From positions 1-9,292 of the forward strand of contig JAOTXR010000050.1 in NCBI GenBank assembly GCA_029862285.1: a stretch of DNA of 9,292 bases. Reading direction: 5' to 3'. The notes under the pieces are model-generated. The model was given only the letters and a program-made list of their open reading frames with translations. It was not told the DNA's origin and did no database searches. The stretch comes from Gammaproteobacteria bacterium (GTDB taxonomy: Bacteria > Pseudomonadota > Gammaproteobacteria > Steroidobacterales > JABDKV01). A program made the position numbers and the translations under genes. Numbering within the stretch: position 1 is the first letter of the stretch; the number at the start of each line of letters is the position of its first letter. Below, in pieces: positions 1 to 6,014 of the stretch.

Positions 1-5
1 TAGTC

Positions 6-25
6 TGTTCGATATATGTTCGATA
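6..25 (+). repeat. 9-bp direct repeat spanning the ffh start codon
   Basis: TGTTCGATA occurs at 6-14 and again at 17-25, an 11-base period. The second copy includes bases 2-3 of the ffh start codon and encodes the start of the protein. It may be a small local duplication or chance. No function is claimed. Confidence 0.5.
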
Positions 26-1368
26 GTCTCAGTGAGCGCCTGGGCAGCGCCGTCAATTCCCTGCGTGGTCGCGGTCGCCTGACCGAAGACAATATCCGCG
101 ATACGTTGCGACAGGTACGCATGGCCCTGCTGGAAGCAGACGTCGCGCTGCCGGTCGTTCGCGAATTTGTCGCCGGAGTAGGCGAGCGTGCCGTAGGCGA
201 GGAAGTCCTGAAGAGTCTTAGCCCGGGTCAGGCATTGATTGGTGTCGTGCACGAAGAGCTCGTGCAGATCATGGGTAAAGAAGCCACGGGGTTGGATCTC
301 CGGGCGCAACCGCCGGCCGTGGTAATGGTGGCCGGGTTGCAGGGTTCCGGCAAGACCACGACGGTGGCCAAACTCGCGAACTGGTTGCAGCGAGAAAAGA
401 AGAAGGTCTTGATAGCCAGCGCGGACGTTTACCGCCCAGCCGCGATTTTGCAGCTCGAGCGACTTGCTGCGGCCATCGATGCCGGATTTATGCCGAGCCA
501 TGAGACCGATAATCCGATCGATATTGCCACTCGGGCGGTCGCCGAGGGGCGACGGCAACTCGCCGACGTCGTGCTGCTCGATACGGCGGGGCGATTGCAT
601 ATTGATGATGAAATGATGCAAGAAGTCCGCGCAGTGCATGCGGCGGTGACGCCGGTCGAGACGCTGTTCGTTCTCGATAGCATGGCGGGTCAGGATGCGG
701 TCAATGCCGCGCGCGTGTTTGATGAAGCGCTGCCGCTGACCGGAATTGTACTTACCAAGACTGACGGCGATGCACGTGGCGGTGCGGCTTTGTCGGCGCG
801 GAAAATCACCGGCAAGCCGATCAAGTTTCTCGGCACAGGTGAGAAGATCGATGCTCTGGAGTTGTTCCATCCCGATCGGGTTGCTTCGCGCATACTCGGC
901 ATGGGCGATGTGTTGACACTGGTCGAGCAGGTCCATGAAAAAGCCGACCAGAAGAAGACCGAGAAACTCGCGCGCAAACTGAAGAAGGGGAAGGGCTTCA
1001 ACCTGGAGGATCTGCGCGATCAGCTCGAGCAGATGCTCAATATGGGCGGAATGGGTGGGCTGATGGACAAGTTGCCAGGCATGGGCAAGCTGCCGGACGC
1101 GGTCCGGGCACAGGCAGATGACTCCCAGTTGCGCAGGCAGATCGCGCTGATCAACTCCATGACACCGGGCGAGCGACGCCACCCCAGGGTCATCAACGGC
1201 TCGCGCAAACGACGTATCGCCGCTGGTGCCGGCCAGGCCGTGCAGGACGTCAATCGCCTGGTCAAGCAGCATGTCCAGATGCAGAAAGTCATGAAAAAGA
1301 TGTCCCGGGGCGGGCCACAGGCCCTGATGAGGGCGATGAAGGGCCGGTTGCCGCCGGGATTGGGCTAG
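16..1368 (+). CDS. ffh: Signal recognition particle protein Ffh (SRP54 GTPase)
   Basis: Ffh binds 4.5S RNA to form the bacterial signal recognition particle. The particle captures hydrophobic signal sequences as they leave the ribosome and, with FtsY, delivers nascent membrane proteins to SecYEG. The 450-residue product is close to the usual length (about 450). An N-terminal helical bundle comes first, with the stretch RMALLEADVALPVVREF at about 35-51. The GTPase domain shows the P-loop GLQGSGKTTT (107-116), DVYRPAA (137-143), DTAGR (189-193) and TKTDGDARGG (247-256). The methionine-rich M domain follows, with the 4.5S RNA-binding INGSRKRRIAAGAG (393-406). The ATG at 16 gives the family-typical start MFDSLSERL. 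No Shine-Dalgarno sequence is visible in the 15 bases before it, and any promoter lies outside the window. Identification is secure. Confidence 0.98.
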   Translation: MFDSLSERLGSAVNSLRGRGRLTEDNIRDTLRQVRMALLEADVALPVVREFVAGVGERAVGEEVLKSLSPGQALIGVVHEELVQIMGKEATGLDLRAQPPAVVMVAGLQGSGKTTTVAKLANWLQREKKKVLIASADVYRPAAILQLERLAAAIDAGFMPSHETDNPIDIATRAVAEGRRQLADVVLLDTAGRLHIDDEMMQEVRAVHAAVTPVETLFVLDSMAGQDAVNAARVFDEALPLTGIVLTKTDGDARGGAALSARKITGKPIKFLGTGEKIDALELFHPDRVASRILGMGDVLTLVEQVHEKADQKKTEKLARKLKKGKGFNLEDLRDQLEQMLNMGGMGGLMDKLPGMGKLPDAVRAQADDSQLRRQIALINSMTPGERRHPRVINGSRKRRIAAGAGQAVQDVNRLVKQHVQMQKVMKKMSRGGPQALMRAMKGRLPPGLG

Positions 1369-1376
1369 GCAGCAAA

Positions 1377-1453
1377 TCCGGGTCAGATCCGCCGCCCGGC
1401 CTGAAGAGTTCCACTTTCCTTGCACAAACAGTAGAATGCGCGGCTGACCCGGA
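1377..1453 (+). repeat. Perfect 10-bp inverted repeat in the rpsP leader
   Basis: TCCGGGTCAG (1377-1386) is the exact reverse complement of CTGACCCGGA (1444-1453), with 57 bases between the arms. The left arm begins eight bases after the ffh stop codon. The right arm overlaps the left half of a shorter local hairpin (1444-1462), so the two pairings exclude each other. Only a transcript entering from ffh would contain both long-range arms. Confidence 0.55.
1409..1443 (+). promoter_or_regulatory. Candidate sigma-70 promoter for the rpsP operon
   Basis: TAGAAT at 1432-1437 matches the -10 consensus in five of six bases. It is followed by a GC-only stretch, GCGCGG (1438-1443). GC-rich discriminators are typical of ribosomal promoters under stringent control. 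The -35 region is poor: TTCCAC at 1409-1414, at 17-bp spacing, matches only the leading TT. The position upstream of a ribosomal protein operon supports it, but the call rests mainly on the -10 element. A start near 1444 is inferred. Confidence 0.35.
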
Positions 1454-1478
1454 CCCGGTCAGGGTGGGCTGTCCACCC
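1444..1478 (+). promoter_or_regulatory. Two adjacent hairpins in the rpsP 5' untranslated region
   Basis: The first hairpin pairs CTGACC (1444-1449) with GGTCAG (1457-1462) across a seven-base loop. The second pairs GGGTGG (1462-1467) with CCACCC (1473-1478) across the loop GCTGT. They share base 1462. Neither is followed by a T-run, so they are not intrinsic terminators. They could stabilise the mRNA 5' end or take part in regulation; that role is inference only. Confidence 0.4.
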
Positions 1479-1513
1479 CCGGCTCCAGACACACTGAAAA
1501 CTGAGGAATTGAA

Positions 1514-1768
1514 ATGGTGACAATCCGTCTGTCACGAGGCGGCGCCAAGAAGCGACCCTTCTACCACATCGTTGTTACCGACAGTCGCAAGCGTCGCGAC
1601 GGTCGCAGCATCGAGCGCCTGGGCTTTTTTAATCCCGGCGCAAAACCTCATGAAGAGAAGTTGCGTCTGGATGCAGATCGTGCCGAGTACTGGATTTCGA
1701 AAGGCGCACAGCCTTCTGATCGCGTCCGCTACTTGCTGAAACTTCAGCAGGCCGCGGCCAGCAACTAG
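1514..1768 (+). CDS. rpsP: 30S ribosomal protein S16
   Basis: S16 is a small RNA-binding protein of the 30S subunit that binds 16S rRNA early in assembly. The 84-residue product is normal in size. It begins with the family hallmark [20 protein letters not shown] and continues with the conserved [19 protein letters not shown] (23-41), then [15 protein letters not shown] (57-71). The ATG is set by GAGGAA five bases upstream. It is the first gene of the rpsP-rimM-trmD-rplS operon, and rimM follows after 17 bases. Pairing S16 with RimM, which acts in 30S maturation, is the classic arrangement. Identification is secure. Confidence 0.98.
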   Translation: MVTIRLSRGGAKKRPFYHIVVTDSRKRRDGRSIERLGFFNPGAKPHEEKLRLDADRAEYWISKGAQPSDRVRYLLKLQQAAASN

Positions 1769-1785
1769 CGCGGCAGGTCCCGCGC

Positions 1786-2295
1786 ATGTCTGCGCGGCAG
1801 GAACATGTCCCGGTCGGCTATATCTCTGGCCTGCATGGTGTACAGGGCTGGTTAAAAGTCTATTCGTACACCGATCCGGTAGAAAATATTTTTGAATATC
1901 GGCCGTGGTTGCTGGCGCACCAAAGCGAGCACAGGGTAACTGATCTCGTCGATGCCAAACGACACGGCTCAGGATTGATTGTGAAACTCGAAGGGATAGA
2001 TGATCGCGATCAGGCGGCAACGCTGGTAGGTGCGCAGATCCTGGTTGCACGCGAGCAACTGCCACCGACAGATGAGGGCGAATACTATTGGGCGGATCTG
2101 GTCGGTCTGCAGGTCGTTACTGACGACGGCCGCGAGCTTGGCACCGTGGAGCGGTTGTTCGAGACCGGCGCCAATGATGTGATGGTAGTGCGTGGTGAGC
2201 GCGAACGATTGATTCCGTGGATACTTGGTGATGTGATCGACCAGGTCGATCTCGACAGTGGCTGCATAAGGGTCCGGTGGGACCCGGAGTATTAG
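1786..2295 (+). CDS. rimM: Ribosome maturation factor RimM
   Basis: RimM assists late maturation of the 30S subunit by acting at the 16S rRNA 3' domain and binding S19. The 169-residue product has both expected domains. An N-terminal beta-barrel carries [20 protein letters not shown] (10-29). A C-terminal PRC-barrel opens with EYYWADLVG (99-107), continues with GANDVMVV (128-135) and RLIPWI (141-146), and ends in the typical VRWDPEY. The ATG at 1786 is preceded only by a weak GGCAGG-type ribosome binding site. It lies 17 bases after rpsP and 10 bases before trmD, so translation may be partly coupled. Identification is secure; the exact start is slightly less so. Confidence 0.96.
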   Translation: MSARQEHVPVGYISGLHGVQGWLKVYSYTDPVENIFEYRPWLLAHQSEHRVTDLVDAKRHGSGLIVKLEGIDDRDQAATLVGAQILVAREQLPPTDEGEYYWADLVGLQVVTDDGRELGTVERLFETGANDVMVVRGERERLIPWILGDVIDQVDLDSGCIRVRWDPEY

Positions 2296-2305
2296 CGAGG
2301 ACGGC

Positions 2306-3070
2306 ATGCATCTGCACGTGATCACGCTGTTCCCGGACATGGTCTCCGGCTGGGCGCGGCTTGGCGTATTTGGCCGCGCTGTAAGCAACGGTGTGCTGGA
2401 GTTATCGGTCAGCAACCCGCGCGACTTTACTGAGGACGTGCACCGCACCGTCGATGACCGGCCCTACGGCGGTGGTCCCGGGATGGTGATGAAGGCCGGG
2501 CCGCTGAGCCGCACGATAGCCGCGGCACTGGCGCAGATGCCGGCCGGTAGTCCGGTCGTGTACCTCAGCCCGCAGGGCGAGCGGTTCACCCAGGCGGTGG
2601 CCCGGGAGCTGGTGGCAGAGCCCGGTTTGGTGCTGTTGGCAGGTCGATACGAGGGCATCGACGAGCGGGTGATAGACGCTGCTGTGGATCGGGAGCTGTC
2701 CATCGGCGACTTTGTCGTCAGCGGTGGTGAACTGGCTGCCATGGTTGTGGCAGACTGCGTGGCCCGGCTGGTGCCGGGCGTGCTGGGCGACCCGGAATCC
2801 GCTGAGCAGGATTCGTTCAGCCAGGGCTTGCTGGACTGTCCGCACTATACGCGACCGGAGCAATTCGACGGTCGTGAGGTGCCGCCGGTATTGCTGAGTG
2901 GCGATCACGAGGCGATCCGGCGTTGGCGTTTGCGGTTATCCCTGGGGCGAACCTGGGAGCGCCGGCCGGACTTGTTGGAAGGCGTTGAATTAACGGACGA
3001 GCAACGTGAGCTGCTCGATGAATATAAGGCCGAAGCGATTGCTTCGATGGGTAAGAAAAGGATCAGGTGA
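2306..3070 (+). CDS. trmD: tRNA (guanine-N1)-methyltransferase TrmD
   Basis: TrmD transfers a methyl group from S-adenosylmethionine to N1 of G37 in tRNAs with a G36G37 sequence, which prevents +1 frameshifting. The 254-residue length matches the family. SPOUT trefoil-knot motifs are intact: [11 protein letters not shown] (52-62), [12 protein letters not shown] (111-122) and [11 protein letters not shown] (132-142). D169, in the SAEQDSF stretch, is the expected catalytic aspartate. [14 protein letters not shown] (174-187) and the C-terminal RRPDLL (219-224) follow. GAGGA at 2297-2301 selects the ATG at 2306. The stop overlaps the ribosome binding site of rplS. Identification is secure. Confidence 0.98.
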   Translation: MHLHVITLFPDMVSGWARLGVFGRAVSNGVLELSVSNPRDFTEDVHRTVDDRPYGGGPGMVMKAGPLSRTIAAALAQMPAGSPVVYLSPQGERFTQAVARELVAEPGLVLLAGRYEGIDERVIDAAVDRELSIGDFVVSGGELAAMVVADCVARLVPGVLGDPESAEQDSFSQGLLDCPHYTRPEQFDGREVPPVLLSGDHEAIRRWRLRLSLGRTWERRPDLLEGVELTDEQRELLDEYKAEAIASMGKKRIR

Positions 3071-3075
3071 TCGAC

Positions 3076-3420
3076 ATGAGCAAGATCATTGAGCAACTTG
3101 AAAAAGAACAGATGGGTCAGGAAATACCGGATTTTAATCCCGGCGACACCGTCATCGTGAAGGTCAAGGTGACAGAGGGTAGCCGCGAGCGACTGCAGGC
3201 CTACGAGGGCGTTGTCATCGCCAAGCGCAATCGCGGTTTGAATTCGGCTTTTACCGTGCGCAAGGTGTCGCATGGCGAAGGCGTTGAACGGGTATTTCAG
3301 ACTTACAGTCCGGCAATTGATTCGATCAAGGTCAAGCGCCGTGGTGATGTACGCCGTGCCAAGCTCTACTACCTGCGGGCACGATCCGGAAAATCCGCCC
3401 GAATCAAGGAAAAAATCTGA
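3076..3420 (+). CDS. rplS: 50S ribosomal protein L19
   Basis: L19 sits at the 30S-50S interface and contacts 16S rRNA in an intersubunit bridge. The product from the ATG at 3076 is 114 residues, very close to the usual 115. It starts with the typical [13 protein letters not shown] and includes [13 protein letters not shown] (20-32), [20 protein letters not shown] (44-63) and the basic tail [22 protein letters not shown] at 3067 would add three residues. The ATG is preferred because AGGTGA (3065-3070) is a near-ideal ribosome binding site five bases upstream; it overlaps the trmD stop, which suggests translational coupling. It is the last gene of the operon. Confidence 0.98.
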   Translation: MSKIIEQLEKEQMGQEIPDFNPGDTVIVKVKVTEGSRERLQAYEGVVIAKRNRGLNSAFTVRKVSHGEGVERVFQTYSPAIDSIKVKRRGDVRRAKLYYLRARSGKSARIKEKI

Positions 3421-3442
3421 TTTCAGGCTTTCCGGCGTGACG

Positions 3443-3472
3443 AAATCGGGCCTGCCAGGCCCGATTTTTTTT
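3443..3472 (+). terminator. Intrinsic terminator of the rpsP-rplS operon
   Basis: AAATCGGGCCT (3443-3453) pairs perfectly with AGGCCCGATTT (3457-3467) around a three-base loop, GCC. The T-run continues to 3472. It lies 22 bases after the rplS stop and cleanly separates the ribosomal operon from the transporter genes. Confidence 0.95.
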
Positions 3473-3537
3473 GTCTCCTGCATGCGGCCATGTGCCGTGA
3501 GTGTGAACTGGCGCGGGAAGATACCGGTACAAACACG

Positions 3538-3543
3538 TATTAT
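3538..3543 (+). promoter_or_regulatory. Possible -10 element for the transporter operon
   Basis: TATTAT matches the -10 consensus at five of six positions and lies about 60 bases before the tatT start, just after the upstream terminator. No recognisable -35 box stands at the correct distance; GGGAAG occupies that place. The 129-base gap 3473-3601 must hold the promoter if the transporter is not read through from rplS. An activator-dependent promoter is possible. This is tentative. Confidence 0.22.
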
Positions 3544-3601
3544 CGGCCCTGAACCTGGCACCGGCGGCAGGCTCCAGGTATACCAATCATCCAGATTTCC
3601 C

Positions 3602-4474
3602 ATGCCAGACCAAAACACAACGCGTCTTCCGATCTTGTTAGTCTCCCTGCTGGCGCCCCTTTTTGGTGCCGGTTGTTCCGGGCTGATTGCCTCGGCAACG
3701 GATCGATTTGCTGACAATCTCACCGCCGCGGTTCTCGAACAGGACGATCCCGCCCTGGTGCGTGACGGGCTACCTGCCTACCTGCTGCTGTTGGACAGTC
3801 TGATTCTGTCCGATCCGCAAGGCGCTGGTGTGCTGGCCGCCGGCGCGCAGATGTACGCCGCCTACGCAGTGACGTTTACCGGCGATAACGATCGCGCCAA
3901 GCGCCTGAGCGTACGTGGTCGCAGTTACGGTGAGCGCGCATTGTGTATCAAGCACAAACCGGCCTGTAACTGGGACGCCTATGACCAAGATGGCTTTGTC
4001 GAGGTACTGAAGGGTGTGGACGAGAAACAGGCCGAGGTCCTGTATGCCTATACCATAAGCTGGCTGGCCTGGATTCGTGCCAACAGCGATGACTGGAGTG
4101 CGATTACCGATTTGCCACGGGTCGAAGCGGCGCTCGCCCGACTGCTCGAAATGGACAGGGAAAGCCAGCGCGCTAACGTCAGTTTGTATTTGGGGGTGTT
4201 AAATACGCTGCGGCCGCCCGCCTTGGGCGGTAAACCCGAGGTGGGCCGCGAATTTTTCGAGCGGGCAATTGAACTTACAGGGGAACGAGATCTCAGCGCG
4301 AAGGTCGAATATGCACGAGGCTATGCGCGTCTCGTATACGATCGCGAGCTGCATGATCGATTGCTACAAGAGGTCCTGGATGCCGACCCGCATGCGCCAT
4401 CCCTGACATTGTTAAATGTGTTGGCGCAGGAGCAGGCGCGTGAATTACTGGCAGATGCCGATGAATACTTTTGA
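3602..4474 (+). CDS. tatT: TRAP-associated TatT-family lipoprotein
   Basis: The product resembles the TatT component of TPAT systems, described in Treponema pallidum: a trimeric periplasmic lipoprotein of TPR-like helical repeats, with a pore, that works with a TRAP substrate-binding protein. From the ATG at 3602 it is 290 residues. A hydrophobic signal (about 9-24) ends at Cys25 in FGAGCSG, a lipobox with an unusual Gly at -3. Recognisable family stretches are QDDPALVRDGLPAYLLLLD (47-65), YLGVLNTLRPPALGGKPEVG (196-215), YARLVYDRELHDRLL (241-255) and the tail ELLADADEYF. Cys115 and Cys122 might form a disulfide. The reading frame is open far upstream, but that part overlaps rplS and the terminator, so it is excluded. 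No clear ribosome binding site precedes the ATG. Confidence 0.88.
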   Translation: MPDQNTTRLPILLVSLLAPLFGAGCSGLIASATDRFADNLTAAVLEQDDPALVRDGLPAYLLLLDSLILSDPQGAGVLAAGAQMYAAYAVTFTGDNDRAKRLSVRGRSYGERALCIKHKPACNWDAYDQDGFVEVLKGVDEKQAEVLYAYTISWLAWIRANSDDWSAITDLPRVEAALARLLEMDRESQRANVSLYLGVLNTLRPPALGGKPEVGREFFERAIELTGERDLSAKVEYARGYARLVYDRELHDRLLQEVLDADPHAPSLTLLNVLAQEQARELLADADEYF

Positions 4475-4484
4475 GGGAACACGA

Positions 4485-5516
4485 ATGACATTACGTCTAT
4501 GCATGGGCGTCGTCGGGCTGCTGTTGCTGGCGGCAATCCAACCGGCGACAGCAGCCGAATATACGCTCAAGATCGCCACCGTCTCGCCGGAGGGATCGTA
4601 CTGGATGACGCGCATGCGCGAGGGTGCCGGTGAAATAGCCGAGCGCACGGAACGGCGGGTTCAGCTTAAATTCTATGGCGGCGGCGTCATGGGTAACGAT
4701 AAGAAAGTGTTGCGGAAAATGCGTGCCGGACAACTGCATGGCGGGACCTTCACGTCAGGCGGCCTGGCGGAGCGTGATCCGGACCTGCAACTGTATGGGC
4801 TACCGCTGCTTTTTCAGACAGCCGACGAAGTAAGGTATGTCCGCGATCGCATGGACAGCGTCCTGATCAAACAGCTGGAAGAAAAAACCGGTTTGGTCAG
4901 CTTTGGGCTGGCCAGCGGCGGTTTCGCGCGGCTGATGTCCAATGAGCCGGTGCGCACGCTGGATGATTTGCGCGGACAGAAGGTCTGGGTGCCGGAGGGT
5001 GACGGCATCAGTTATGCGGCCATGCAGGCGCTCGGTTTGGCGCCGGTCACATTACCGATTACCGACGTCTTGACTGGATTGCAGACCGGTTTGATAGAGA
5101 TCATCGGCTCGCCTGCCGTAGGCGCGGTCGTCCTGCAATGGCATACCAAAGTCCGATACATGAGCGATTTGCCGGTTTCCTATGTCTATGCAACTCTGGT
5201 GCTGGACAATAGGGCCTTCAAGCGGTTGTCAATTGGCGATCAGGCGATTGTCCGCGTGGTAATGGAAGAGACCTACAGGGAATTCGATTTGGTAAACGAC
5301 CGCGATGAGGCGCAGGCAGCCGAGGCACTGGCAAAGGCGGGAATCGAGACGATCCCGGTAGACCAGACTCAGCTGCCGCAATGGCGGGAATTGGTCGGCA
5401 AGGTCAACAGGGAGCAGGCGGAGAAAGGAGCCATCGATCCCGGTTTGCTACGGACCCTGCAACAACACCTTCAGGATTTCCGGACCCAGCGACATTCGGC
5501 GGACATCGCTCCGTGA
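4485..5516 (+). CDS. dctP: TRAP transporter substrate-binding protein, DctP family
   Basis: This periplasmic binding protein should capture a solute and hand it to the DctQ-DctM membrane complex. The 343-residue product has a Sec signal peptide ending near PATAA (20-24). The mature protein begins EYTLKIATVSPEGSYW, typical of the fold. Domain stretches include LKFYGGGVMGNDKKVLRKMR (61-80), YGLPLLF (104-110), VWVPEGDGISYAAMQALG (167-184) and LPITDVLTGLQTGLIEIIGSP (190-210). At the position where SiaP-like proteins carry the carboxylate-clamping Arg (KIRVP in SiaP), this protein has Trp168 (KVWVP). This favours a TPAT-type, possibly hydrophobic, ligand. GAGGGA (4473-4478), overlapping the tatT stop, selects the ATG at 4485 over an in-frame ATG at 4461. 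The substrate is unknown. Confidence 0.93.
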   Translation: MTLRLCMGVVGLLLLAAIQPATAAEYTLKIATVSPEGSYWMTRMREGAGEIAERTERRVQLKFYGGGVMGNDKKVLRKMRAGQLHGGTFTSGGLAERDPDLQLYGLPLLFQTADEVRYVRDRMDSVLIKQLEEKTGLVSFGLASGGFARLMSNEPVRTLDDLRGQKVWVPEGDGISYAAMQALGLAPVTLPITDVLTGLQTGLIEIIGSPAVGAVVLQWHTKVRYMSDLPVSYVYATLVLDNRAFKRLSIGDQAIVRVVMEETYREFDLVNDRDEAQAAEALAKAGIETIPVDQTQLPQWRELVGKVNREQAEKGAIDPGLLRTLQQHLQDFRTQRHSADIAP

Positions 5517-6013
5517 CCGAGCCGCAGCGTCCCCGATCGCTGATCGGCCGGCTCGGCAAACTACTGGAAGACTCTCTGCTCGTCGCGCTGTTGGTTGCGC
5601 TGATACTGATATCGACTACGCAGATAGTTATGCGCAACGTTTTCGATGCAGGTTTCTCCTGGACCGATGAGCTGCTGCGTTTGCTGGTGCTGTGGCTGGC
5701 AATGGCCGCAGCCGTCGCCGCTGCCAGAGACGACCGCCACATCGCGATCGACGTGCTGTCACGTTTCGTCAAGGGCCGGGCACTTGCCGGTATCCAGATA
5801 GTCATTACGTTGTTTACAGCTGCCGTTTGTGGCGTGCTGGCGTGGTACGCCGGTCGCTTTGCAAACGAATCCCGGCTGTACGAAGACGTACTGCTGGGCG
5901 GATTTCCTGCCTGGGTATTACAGAGCGTTTTGCCACTGGCCTTTGGCGTGATGGCATATCGCTATCTCGTTCATGCTGCCGGTCATGCCCGTATGCTCAT
6001 CCGGGGCCGCTAA
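5513..6013 (+). CDS. dctQ: TRAP transporter small permease subunit DctQ
   Basis: DctQ is the small four-helix membrane subunit that pairs with DctM to form the sodium-driven TRAP permease. A GTG at 5513 overlaps the dctP stop codon (GTGA) and gives 166 residues, a normal length. An earlier in-frame ATG at 5381 would lie deep inside dctP and is rejected. Hydrophobic segments lie at about 20-40, 52-71, 93-113 and 133-153. The family pattern is clear: QIVMRNVFDAGFSWTDELLR (37-56), followed by WLAMAAAVAAARDDRHIAIDVL (61-82). No strong ribosome binding site precedes the GTG, so translation is probably coupled to dctP. Identification of the family is firm. Confidence 0.93.
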   Translation: MTEPQRPRSLIGRLGKLLEDSLLVALLVALILISTTQIVMRNVFDAGFSWTDELLRLLVLWLAMAAAVAAARDDRHIAIDVLSRFVKGRALAGIQIVITLFTAAVCGVLAWYAGRFANESRLYEDVLLGGFPAWVLQSVLPLAFGVMAYRYLVHAAGHARMLIRGR

Positions 6014-6014
6014 A

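Larger units (their letters stand above)
1369..1513 (+). promoter_or_regulatory. ffh-rpsP intergenic leader
   Basis: This 145-base gap holds a candidate promoter, a long-range inverted repeat and two adjacent hairpins, each listed separately. The rpsP ribosome binding site GAGGAA (1503-1508) sits five bases before the ATG at 1514. No hairpin here is followed by a T-run, so nothing in the gap looks like an intrinsic terminator, and read-through from ffh into rpsP is possible. Confidence 0.6.

Noticed and set aside
1420..1425. TTGCAC considered as a -35 box
   Set aside because: It is only six bases from TAGAAT, and no -10-like sequence stands 16-18 bases downstream of it.
1462..1478. GGGTGG/CCACCC hairpin considered as a terminator after ffh
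   Set aside because: There is no T-run downstream, and it lies just before the rpsP ribosome binding site.
1532..2065. 177-residue antisense open frame across rpsP and rimM
   Set aside because: It is opposite two confidently identified genes and has no recognisable motifs.
3272..3601. Long in-frame extension upstream of tatT, giving a 400-residue protein
   Set aside because: It overlaps rplS and the strong terminator. The lipoprotein signal and family homology begin at 3602.
2905..3723. 272-residue antisense open frame
   Set aside because: It lies opposite trmD, rplS and the terminator. The translation resembles no known family and looks like a shadow of GC-rich coding DNA.
4214..4230. Hairpin CCGCCC-GCCTT-GGGCGG inside tatT
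   Set aside because: It lies inside conserved coding sequence (the RPPALGG stretch) with no T-run, so codon constraints explain it better than termination.
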